A stretch of DNA of 64,000 bases, from positions 30,516,917 through 30,580,916 of the forward strand of contig OX422221.1 of NCBI GenBank assembly GCA_949130495.1. Reading direction: 5' to 3'. The position numbers were made by a program, and so were the translations under genes. The DNA comes from Sambucus nigra. Lineage: Eukaryota; Streptophyta; Magnoliopsida; Dipsacales; Adoxaceae. The stretch's first letter is position 1; each line of letters begins with the position of its first letter. Shown piece after piece: positions 33,831-44,847 of the stretch. A model generated the notes under the pieces. The model saw nothing but the letters and a program-made list of their open reading frames with translations, had not been told where the DNA came from and did not search any database.

Positions 33831-36203
33831 TGTAACACCCCAAGATTTTAGGACTCCGAAATTAAATTTTCGAGGGAAATAAAATTTATTTAAATTGTAG
33901 AATTTATAATTTGGAAATTGAAATCCAGAAATTGATGACATTATAACGTTTTCCGATAGATAATTCTGAATGCGCCATTGATTCTGGTTGGGTCGAGAGA
34001 GTCAAAATGACTGTCCTTGGGTTTTATTTCGGTTTCGGAATATTTTTAAGTTAGCTTGAATCGAATTGGAGTAAAGGAGTCATTTAAGTTGTGTATTAAT
34101 ATTCGAAACTGGGATTTATGTTCTAAGGGTTTAAGAGGCTTATGGACTAGCCATTCTCTTTTAAGAGAAAGAGAGAAAGGGAAAGAAAGAAAAGGGAAAG
34201 AAGAAGAAAGGAAGAGAGAGAGGAGAAAAAAGCTTGGAGATTTGGCCAAAAACGATCTTGAGGATGATTCAACTTAGACAACTTGGAGGAAAGTGTTTAA
34301 TCTTGCTAAATCATTTATTTGTGTATTTCATTTCATAATTTGTGGATAAAAGAATTAGATTTTTTTGGGTATAAATAACTAAACCTAGATTTGGGTACTA
34401 AATCTTGTACTTGATCGTTACTAATGGGTTCAAAGGAGTATAACTTGATGAATGTAGATATAGGATGAAATTTGATGTTGGGAACATATTTGGTTTAAGG
34501 ATAATTCGGTGGAAGCTGTATAATTTGGATTTTGGAAATTTTGGATTTTGGAGAAAATAACCCCATTTCGTGGCTTTCTGAACTGGCCCAATCGATTCTC
34601 CAGGTTGCAGAAACATTAGGTTTTTAGGGCCAAATCGATTCGCCCCTAGCAAATCGATTCAGTATGTAGCAGACTTACAAGTTTAGTGGGTCTGAATGGA
34701 TTTGCTGCTAGGATCGAATCAATTCGGAGGGGCCAAATCGATTAGTAAACATGAAAGTTTTGAATAATTTTTCTTAGGGAGATTTTTACTCCTATTCTCT
34801 GGGGGTTATCGATTTATAACATTATAATTTGATGGAAATGGATATGATTTGAAGAATTCTAAAGGGTTTCTTCTATGATATGATGGTGGGGACTCATCAA
34901 TCTATTCTGGAGACGAATATATGTGCGTATTGGAGATTGTGGTATTAGTGTAGTGTTGGAATTTCTTTAAGAATTGGAGTTTTATTTGGGGGTCATAAGT
35001 GAATTTATATTTGACATAAGGTTTAGGACCGTTTGAGAGAGTGGTGAGGGTATGGTTAAATTTAGGCCGATGTTTGTGCTAAATCCTTATAGCGATAGGA
35101 TTCTAATTAAGTTATGATTGGGGGGAAACGGGAGAGTATCATCGTGTCTAATTAGTTATTAGAAGGTTAAGGGATAAATCGTAGATGTTAAAATGTCCAG
35201 GGTTCATAGTGACAATTGAACCCTAGTCAGAATTGAGAGCGATTGGATCGTACTATCAACTAGATGTGTGATGAACACTGGGGATTCCAATGATTGATGG
35301 GATCATAAAATGAATTTAAGTATAAGCTTGAGGCTCGTGGACTATTAGTAATGGGTATACCGATAGTCTTGATTGTTGTTGGATATATCGACGTGCATTT
35401 AAATATTGATGGTATAAGTAGTGATTGTTATACACATTAAACTTTGGGGTGATAACCTTAATGTTGAATATAAATATTGGAAGACTATTTATATCATAGG
35501 GGCAATGGATGAATATACTTCAAGTGAGCGATTGTATTTATATAATAAGTAAAATTAAATACGCTCGGGACGACGACTATTATAAAGAGGAATATATATA
35601 TATATATATATGTATACGTATAGCTAAGTTTATGAATTTCATTTATATGGTTGAGAGATGATATATATATATGGATATGTGGATACATATATGTACGGAT
35701 ATGTATATATGTGTGTGTACTTATGGTGTGAATCCCTATACCGTGCGTGATGGTTTGAATATATATGATGTGATCATATGGATATATATATATTGTGTGT
35801 GTGAATGATATATATACTTATGGTGAGAAACATACCAGGCACATGCTATCATGGGAAGTTGCGCAATGAGGGTGAGTACTCTAGCTTGAGGAGAAGTGTT
35901 TCCATATTCCCCAGGAAATAGTTGTCCATTATTATTTGTGTCATTTTATTTTGGGGATAAGAAGTCTTGGGTATGGGTGTTTCTCACTTCCCGGTTAGGA
36001 ACTATGACCCCTTCCCATGCGTTGTGATTTGGTTTTGACCGCGATGTCGGTGATATTGGGTCCGACCGCTGGTGCCCAGGATGGTATGTCAGTGATGCCA
36101 TGGAAGATGATAGTATGGTGCAATATTTTGGCATTCTATAGCCACTTTTGTGTATGGCATAGTGTACATTATGTGTGATATGTATGCGTGGTTATGGGAA
36201 TGA

Positions 36204-36239
<36 letters not shown>

Positions 36240-36654
36240 TATAAGTGAAGAGGATATGAAGTTTCTATGACGTACATCTTGGGTGATTTTTGGTGTACTT
36301 GTTGGTTGAGGTCGAAGGATCGTACTTAGAGACAATTGTGGTTATGTCTACCCAAGGATTTAGTAGAGATTCAATTTATGTTTTAGATAGTGTTTGTATA
36401 TATATTGTTTAGAGAATAAACTCTTATATTAAATCTTAATGATAATGTGTGACGTATTAAGATTGACATAATGGATCCCTACGACCAACATTGTCAAGGA
36501 GTAGTGTATCGGGGTGGTTCCTTGTTTGGATTTCGCTTTGTGAGACGCCCCAAGCACGAAACGTTGTGCAATGTTGAGAATAGAGAGAATTTTTTTTCCT
36601 TAATACTGGTATGTATGTTAAAATTAGTAATAGACTCTTATCTTGAAACCTAAG
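33831..36654 (+). repeat. 3' LTR of element A, first part
   Basis: It starts TGTAACACCCCAAG. It has a purine-rich GAGA tract (34150-34230), ATCGAT palindromes (34588-34745), (TA)n tracts (35591-35610, 36208-36237) and a conserved box (36499-36556). It stops at CTAAG (36650-36654), the target duplicated by element B. Confidence 0.9.
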
Positions 36655-36774
36655 TGTAACAACCCAGGTTTTTGAGTGACTATTTTATACTATTTTCCCT
36701 GATGGGCTAATTTTATAAAATAGGGGATGTTGGAGTAAATATTATTTCTCATGAGACTTAGGGATAAATTGCTA
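36655..36774 (+). repeat. Remnant of the 5' LTR of element B
   Basis: The first 120 bp match 44848-44960 almost base for base, ending at CTTAGGGATAA. The sequence then leaves the LTR (ATTGCTAGGCTATCC). An internal deletion has removed the rest of the LTR, the PBS and the 5' internal part. Confidence 0.88.
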
Positions 36775-36858
36775 GGCTATCCTATTTCTAGTTCTAGAAG
36801 AAGGACTAGTTATTCTATAACATCTCCCCTGGTTACAGGTTGAGACTTTATAGAGGTG

Positions 36859-38414
36859 TGACGCGACTAAGAATTTGTCTCAAAAGTGCGTTTTACTCTA
36901 GGCTCAAGTGCAAGCCTGTCGCTCAAGTAGTAACCCGGTAAGTCGGAATCGTATCCACAGGGATCGAGATTACCAAATAGTAATAAGAAAAATTATTAAA
37001 TCTTGAAATGATTTCTTAAAAGAAACAAAAAGATGATTAATGATTGGGAAAATTTCTAGTGAAATAAAAATTTACTTAAGAAAAACAAACTGAAAATTGC
37101 AAAAAATTTAGATCTGACAAATGGGAGAAAATAGGGTAGGGTACAATCCCTCAATCCTTAACAAATTACCGTATAGAATACTAGAATTGTAAATTAAAAT
37201 TATTGACTAGATCCCGTCTTTATAAATACTAATCATTACATATATGAGGCATCTAGCCCGCATTATATGTAATCAAAGATAGATATAAAGCGGTGAATGA
37301 TAAATTATACTCGCAAAGCGTTCTAAAACATCTCAAGTACCTAGGGCAAGAGAGATTCAAAGATTGACAATGTTTGTATGAGTTTCTTTCACGATTCAAT
37401 CAATATTTTAATTTAACCTCTATTTTCTACATAAATAATTTGCCTTAGATTGAGTTCATGTACCCCAAACCTTGGGAATTTAGCTACTCATGATTTGGTT
37501 CAAGAATAAATTCACATATAAAATTATGGATCTACAAAACATTGTAAATAATTTGCAAATAATAAAACTAGAGAATGGAAATATTTTACTTGAATTCAAC
37601 AACAAAACGGAATTGGAATTCAGAATTTCTTACAAACTAGGGTTCAAGAAAACTCCTGAAGGAATAGAAAATTTTCTCTCAAAATCTAACCCTAAAATTC
37701 AAAATCTAATTCTCTCTAGAACTCTCAACCTAGCCACCCTTAGCAACTCCCTTCCAAATGATGTAGGGCATGGGCTTTTATAGCACAAAGAATCGAAATT
37801 GACAGCTCAATTTGCTTGTGACACAAGTTTCACCATCTAGCACGCCAAAAATCTGCATAATTAATGCCAGGATTTCACATGACCGGACCGGTCCGGATTA
37901 CCATTGGATCGGTCCGATATCCACCAGATCGGTTCTTTTATTTCTATCGGATCGGTCCGGTCCTAGTCGGACCGATTATTTTTCCATTTCCATCGGTTTG
38001 CTATCCATCCGGGGTATACTGGACTTGGTCAATTCGGATCGGTCCGATTTTCTTCTACATTGACTTTTTCCTTGCAACTTTGACTAGCAATATCTTCTGA
38101 TCTAGAACTCCGATTTGGGCACCGTTTCTTCCTATGCTCTTGTGAACTCATGCTCTTCAACTTCACTTTTGGTGTCGCCTTCGATTTTTATGTGGAACTT
38201 TACTCTTTTGACCTTTTACTTTTCTTCTGATTTTCTTCTTTTCCTTTCTTGCATTCCATTCCTAAAAACTTCATCACAATTACACAAAAACTAGGGAATA
38301 TTGTTAAAAATAGACAATAGAGTGATATGGACTAAAAATGATTCAATTACCTTGTTCGAGATATTAAAATCACCAAATGAAGGGGCTAAATTCAGAAGAA
38401 TTTACGCTTGGTCA
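36859..38414 (-). repeat. 3' LTR of element D
   Basis: Minus sense starts TGACCAAGCG (38414) and ends GTCGCGTCA (36859). It contains a cluster of CGGACCGGTCCG-type palindromes (37879-38049). The 97- and 83-codon plus frames in it are not genes. AATCCCCCTAACTTAG to its right is the complement of the polypurine tract. Confidence 0.92.
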
Positions 38415-40162
38415 AATCCCCCTAACTTAGGGCTTTGCACGTCCCGGGCAATGTAACAGAATCTAACCAAAATTCTACTCTTGAAATTTTTTTTATTAAA
38501 ATAAAATTCCACTTTCGCAGGTAAACGATTGCATTTAGCGTATGCAACAAGCCTTTAAACCTCTACGTTACCCTAATAGGACGAGTTTTGTCTCATGAGG
38601 GTTTGCAGTGAATACACCCACAAAATTCTTTATTGACTCAAATAAATATCAAAATACTTAAAAATTCTACAATTTAAACTTTTCGAAAAAAATAATCACC
38701 ATCAACTCATATTCAACTGTCTCAAACCATAGTGTGTGTGTGCAAAGCCAGAAATTAAACCTCAAATTTCCACTGATTGAGCATTACGTTACTTTCCGAA
38801 AATTCATTTTGATTCAAATTCTTACGGATGTACTCACAAACGAATCACTCGGATTGTGTTTATTTTCTCTCGGTATGCATTATATAAAGAGTAAATATAA
38901 TTGACACAAATTCACGCATACAAAATTGAAAAGAAGGAAATATATGGTGAAAAGATCTCATCATCGGAATACGGTTATTTGGAAATGGGAACATCACCTC
39001 TATTTCACACCATTTAATCTCACATTTTATCTCTTCATGTCTTAGCTCTCCATGCAGTAATTAATTTTGCCATTCGGGCTCAGTTAGGACTTTTCGGGTT
39101 AAAAAGTGTAAAGGGTAAAAATGGGAATGGACGGAATGTTCGGAATTGGAAAATGTCCTTACAACGTCCATTAGTGCTTTTTCGAGAATTTGCTCATTTT
39201 TCTCTTTCTTTTTTCTATTTTAATTTTTTTCATTTTTTTTCACTATTTTTTAAGCATTTTTTTTATTGCACAATTTGGACTTACTTGATGAATTTTCACA
39301 ATTCCGGGCTATTTGGGTTTTTCGGGTTATCAAACAAAAGGAAAATATTTTATTAGGCTCAAAGTGGGTTGCAAAGGGATAATTTTTCACAACGTTTTTA
39401 CGGCTAATATTTTTGGGTAACAAACGAGGGCCTACTTCATTGTCCAAATTCCTAATCACATTACCATATGCATCTCGAGATTAATTAAGTTTAGAGATAT
39501 ATTTAGCACGAAGTTTGAGACAACATTTCACACATTTCCCATAACCGATCAAAACAAAGGATTGAGATCATCAACGACTTAATACAATGCTGAAAAGAAC
39601 TTTGAGTTAATCATAAACTCGGATTGATTTAAAAACTCATAAAGATCGATAGGCTCGAAATCTTATCGGGTTTTATTAATCTCCACACTTATGCGTAAAG
39701 TCGTCAATTTTCTTTCAATTTCCATCTTTGGTCAATTTTGGCTTAGTGCAATTGAGATTTAACAATTTGAGACTTTAAATAGAATAAAGGTGATGTTTTT
39801 GAAAATTTTAAATTCCAATTTTTATTTATTTTGAAGAAAAATATTTTTGGCTTTTTTTTCAAATATTTAAAAGAAAAAAAAAACACTTGGAAAGAACATT
39901 TGATCGAATCAATGAATCTAAACAATAAATGGGAAGAATATCCCACACCCCCTAACTTAAATGTTGCATTGTCCACAATGCGAATCAAGAACACAACATA
40001 AAGAGAGGAAAAGAAAGATATTACCCAAATAGAGCGATCCTGATGAGTGCGCGTCCATTGAATCTACAAAACATGTTAGAACCAAGCATAACAAAAAGAA
40101 TAACAAAAACTCTAACTAATTACTCTAAATTATAAAAAATAAAAATAAAAATAAAAAGCTAA
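38415..40162 (-). other. 3' untranslated interior of element D
   Basis: It runs from the polypurine tract (complement, 38415-38432) to the end of the D ORF. It is A/T-rich with poly-A and poly-T tracts, and no coding motif was seen. Part of it (about 39930-40100, ACATTGTCC..AATGCGAA) resembles D2 at 54240-54400. Confidence 0.6.
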
Positions 40163-41281
40163 TTATGTACAACCTACGATTTGAACTTCTAATAAGTTAT
40201 ACACTAGAAGTCGAATAAGTTGAGGGTCCACCCAAAATACAATCTGACTTTGAGGGATTAATAGTGTACCCTCATTAGGATGCATGCCTCCGGAAAAATA
40301 AGAATTCCATTTTAAAAACGGAAGGCAAGTGCAAATTTTAAAAAATGAACCATCACCAATTGAAAAATTTAGGGGGATAATGAGGGATTTGAGTGCACAT
40401 GGGGACAAGTACCATTGGGATCCAAGAAAAATAGAATCACTTCCCAAAGATTTTTCAAGTAGTATGGGAAGCGGATCACACAAGTAGAAAGATTCCATCT
40501 TGGAAAATAATTTAAGCATTGAGTCCTTGTCCTCAAAATCTTCTCCCTCAAAATTTTCAATTGGATCTGGTGGAGTGACACGTCTAAGTGTATGGCCCGT
40601 AAGATGAAGCATCCCAAAAAAACATTCCCATACAAGAATCGGATCAACATCCTCAATACATTCATCCAGTTCTTGTGATGAATTTAATGGTTCGATAATA
40701 GTGGGGACACAAGGAGACAAATGATCTTCAACCTCAATAGGTTTTGAAATATTTATAAGAGGTTGATATTAAAAAGAACTTGGATCACTCTCAATGATTT
40801 CATTCTCAAAAGTATTAGGTGAAGCATAAGTCTCGGCCTTCTCTAAGTTGTCCAAATAATCATTCAACTCCTTGCAAGCTGCTGTAATTTTCAACTCGGT
40901 AGCAACAAGGTCATCAGATTGCTTTTTTATAATAAGTAAGAGTTCTTCCAAAGTAGGCTTCCTTGGTTCTAGCACCTCAAATTCCTCATTTGGTTGAAAA
41001 TTTACTTCATCTTCAAAACTATCGGAAGAAAAATCCTCATTGTGTCCAAATAATGCATCTAACTCTTGCTCCCAATTGCGATTTTTTTCTCGATATTCTT
41101 TTTCAAGTCTTTCTTCTTCAAGCAATTGATTTTGATAAATTTGGATTGCCTTAGCACTAGGCTTGTATTTATGAGACTCATCTTTAGTGATATTGATCCA
41201 ATGTTCATAAATCGTGAGTTCATTCTCCTCCTCACTATTAGCATAACAATTAAAGCCACCAAAAGAGTTAAAATAAGACAT
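40163..41281 (-). pseudogene. Long ORF of element D, family not recognised, one internal stop
   Basis: From ATG 41281 the frame reads MSYFNSFGGFNCYANSEEEN and stays open for 170 codons to a TAA at 40769-40771. It resumes in the same frame to 40163, so the original protein was about 370 residues. The first half is acidic with Lys/Glu-rich helical stretches (EEERLEKEYREKNRNWEQEL). The second half is more hydrophobic and ends IPQSQIVFWVDPQLIRLLVY. No zinc knuckle, RT, protease or integrase motif is visible. A diverged homologue is in D2 (54513-55520, minus), so the ORF has been kept in this family. It could be a gag-like or accessory protein; I cannot name it. Confidence 0.7.
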
Positions 41282-41378
41282 TTCAAATTGGGCAATTCAA
41301 GAACGTGACACCCATATATATTTTTTTTTCGAAATCACTTGTAGATAAAAATTACTTTCTTGAAAATTTAACAATTTC

Positions 41379-41399
41379 GGATCCCCGGCAACGGCACCA
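41379..41399 (-). other. Primer binding site of element D (tRNA-Asp type)
   Basis: Minus sense reads TGGTGCCGTTGCCGGGGAT, complementary to the 3' end of plant tRNA-Asp with one change. It lies six bases inside the right LTR end. Confidence 0.85.
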
Positions 41400-41405
41400 A
41401 AAACA

Positions 41406-42970
41406 TGACGCGACTAAGAATTTGTCTCAAAAGTGCATTTTACTCTAGGCTCAAGTGCAAGCCTGTCGCTCAAGTAGTAACCCGGTAAGTCGGGATCGTA
41501 TCCACAGGGATTGATATTACCAAATAGTAATAAGAAAAAATATTAAATCTTGAAATGATTTCTTAAAAGAAACAAAAAGATGATTAATGATTGGGAAAAT
41601 TTCTAGTGAAATAAAAATTTACTTAAGAAAAACAAACTGAAAATTGCAAAAAATTTAGATCTGACAAATGGGAGAAAATAGTGTAGGGTACAATCCCTCA
41701 ATCCTTAACAAATTACCGTATAGAATACTATAATTGTAAATTAAAATTATTGACTAGATCCGATCTTTATAAATTCTAAGCATTACATATATGAGGGATC
41801 TAACCTGCATCATATGAAATCAAAGATAGATATAAAGCGGTGAATGATAAATTATACCCGCAAAGCGTTCTTAAACATATCAAGTACCTAGGGCAAGAGA
41901 GATTAAAAGATTGACAATGTTTGTATGAGTTTCTTTCACGATTCAATCAATATTTTAATTTAACCTCTATTTTCTACATAAATAATTTGCCTTGGATTGA
42001 GTTCATATACCCCAACCCTTGGGAATTTAGCTACTCATGATTTGGTTCAAGAATAAATTCACGTATAAAATTATGGATCTACAAAACATTGTAAATAATT
42101 TGCAAATAATAAAACTAAAGAATGGAAAGATTTTACTTGAATTCAGCAACAAAAGCGGAATTGGAATTTAGAATTTGTTACAAACTAGGGTTCATGAAAA
42201 CTCTTGAAGGAATAGAAAATTTTCTCTCAAAATCTAACCCTAAAATTCAACCTCTAATTCTCTTTAGAACTCTCAACCTAGCCACCCTTAGCAACTCCCT
42301 TCCCAATGATGTAGGGCATGGGCTTCTATAGCACAAAGAATCGAAATTGACAGCTCAATTTTGCCTGTGACACAAGTTTCACCATCTAGCACGCCAAAAA
42401 TCTGCATAATTAAGGGAGGGAGTATGTTACACCACAGGTCCGGATTACCCTTGGATCGGTTCGATATCCACCGGATCGGTTCTTTTATTTCTATCGGATC
42501 GGTCCGGTCCTAGTCGGATCGGTTCTTTTTCCATTTCCATCGGTTTTCTATCCATCCGGGGTATATTGGACTTGGTCAATTCGGATCGGTCCGGTTTCCA
42601 TCGGATCGGTCCGATTTTCTTCTACTTTGACTTTTTCCTTGCAACTTTGACTAGCCATATCTTCTGATCTAAAACTCCGATTTGGGCGCCGTTTCTTCCT
42701 ATGCTCTTGTGAACTCATGCTCTTCAACTTCACTTTTGGTGTCGCCTTCAATTTTTGAGTGGAACTTTACTCTTTTGCCCTTTTACTTTTCTTCTTTTCC
42801 TTTCTTGCATTCCATTCCTGAAAACGTCATCACAATTACACAAAAACTAGGGAATATTGTTAAAAACAGACAATAGAGTGATATGGACTAAAAATGATTC
42901 AATTACCTTGTTCGAGATATTAAAATCACAAAATTAATGGGCTAAATTCAGAAGAATTTACGCTTGGTCA
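41406..42970 (-). repeat. 5' LTR of element D
   Basis: This LTR is 1565 bp and closely matches the left one (1556 bp). Two visible differences are a replaced ~27-bp patch at 42411-42438 and an extra ~20 bp (CCGGTTTCCATCGGATCGGT) near 42590. The palindrome cluster is at 42437-42613. Confidence 0.92.
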
Positions 42971-42975
42971 AGGTG

Positions 42976-44835
42976 GTTTACGACATGTAGGTAGTTTTCA
43001 TTTTTTATTTTGTTTATTATTTATTTGTCTTGCTCTATTCTTTTTCTTTTATTGTTTGCTTGCTTTGTTTGCTTTGCTTGTGTACGATGTGCCTTATCTC
43101 CACGACTGGCTAGTTAAGGGGATTGTGTGTAGGGGTTCCTTGTTTGGATTTTGCTTTGGCAAGACGTCCCACGCATGAAACCGAGCGAATGTCAGATATA
43201 GGGAAAGGTCTTGGACACTAGGGATATATTTAGTATTAAATTTATATGACTAGACTAGGATAGATAGATTGACTTTAGGATTCTTATGACGCTATCCCTT
43301 AGGTCATGTGACGTTACTTTAGGAGGGTGGTTGGGAGTTGACCACAATAGGTTTGTGGGTTGACTCTAAGTAGTATTTGATCCCTAGAACGAGAAGTAAA
43401 GGATATCGAGAGGTTCGGGATGTTGGGCCAAAAGAGATGAGGCCTTTCTTAAATAGATTGTGACGTCGGTAACCTATCATTCGAAGAGTTGAAGTATGAG
43501 TTGACTTCTTCTCCTGCACTCGTGTTGTTATGATCGAGAGTAGATTTAACGTACGAGTCTTTTCCAGGAATGGGAAGTATTAATATGGGAGCATGGACCC
43601 ATTGTTCATGTGTCTCACACTTTTAGGAAGTGTCATCCCACGCTTGATTTAAAGTTCGTAGCGGTAGTATTCACCTTAAAGACTTAGAGGCATTAATCCT
43701 TGGAAGGAATTTGGGTCTTTTCATGAGCAACAAGTTTAAAAATCATGAAGGACTATCGATATGATTTTCCTTTTCACTAAGGCAATGCGGATGGGAGTAG
43801 TATAGGCGCCGAGTACAAAACCATCAGAGAGTTTAGTCGTGGCATGGAATGACAAGTGGAGCGAGCTTAATCGAGGGGACGATATTATAAGATCGTTCAT
43901 GTCCACGATTGACCCTTTCACCCACCAGTATGTAGAGAGTAGTGTGGAACGAGGACGGGTATATCCATGGACATCTTTATCGATTTGTCGATAATGCAAA
44001 GGTCATGATCCTAGTTGAGAAAACTATGGATCATTGGACCAACTACTGCTTACTCAATGGAAACAGGTGGACTAAGTACATAAGTGTACGCCCAGCTCTT
44101 CGTAGTAGCAACTCTAGAACTGTATGCGGTTCCTAGCAATGGTGGTGAATTGAGAGAGACATTCGTGTCAAGGTACTGTTAAAGTTTCCGGGAAGAAATG
44201 GTAACCGTGTGGATATGGGGTATATCCTACCACCCATAAGTGGATGGGTGGGTTTGATTTAAAGGAACGATTGGAGTAGTAGTTTTTATGGATCGAATTT
44301 TCGTACAATAGTTTGGATCGTTTTCGATGAGCATGATGCCGTGTGTAGCCTAGTATAGTTGGCAGTGTGCCCTGTCTACTCGTTGGAATGGAAACAACGA
44401 ATAGTATATTTTTTGGACTGGGAGTGGTCCGTGAACATTTTTTAAAGATTGGGCTCATTGAGCAGTAGACTTTTGAGGGCTACACAAATGCAAATAGGAG
44501 TTAGTAGTGTTGAGGTTAGCGATTGTAAGATAGAGTAGTTATCCCCTAGTAAGGGTGTAATGTTTTTCGGAATGTAAAGCAATTTGTGTCAAGATTGTGT
44601 AGGTATCTCCTCCAGTAGTAGAAGGGTAGGATCGATAGTTCATGAGGAACGATTTGACGCTACGTTATAGCATGATGATGTGGACTGAGATCGATAGTGA
44701 TGACCTTAGTCTGTGTCCTATGGGGATGCTGCACTGCAGAGGGGTTTGCTAGTATGATAGCACGGTTTTTGGTATAGTATAACCTTTATATGGTTATGGG
44801 TTACGCCTGAATTTTGAGGGCGAAATTCCCCTTTA
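42976..44835 (+). other. Remaining interior of element B
   Basis: No gag or pol motif could be read in six frames. A degenerate copy of the conserved box is at 43117-43180. Short frames (for example 43736-43999 and 44168-44458, minus) match nothing known. The end is a polypurine tract, AAGGGGGGGAGTA (44835-44847). Confidence 0.65.
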
Positions 44836-44847
44836 AGGGGGGGAGTA

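Larger units (their letters stand above)
36859..42970 (-). mobile_element. Element D: Athila-like non-autonomous LTR retrotransposon inserted in B
   Basis: Two LTRs (36859-38414 and 41406-42970) with TGAC..GTCA ends are flanked by AGGTG (36854-36858 and 42971-42975). The tRNA-Asp-type PBS next to the right LTR and the purine tract next to the left LTR show minus-strand orientation. The ~3 kb interior has one long broken ORF but no gag or pol. Retroelements with this PBS are typical of the Athila group. The ORF is shared with fragment D2. Confidence 0.9.
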
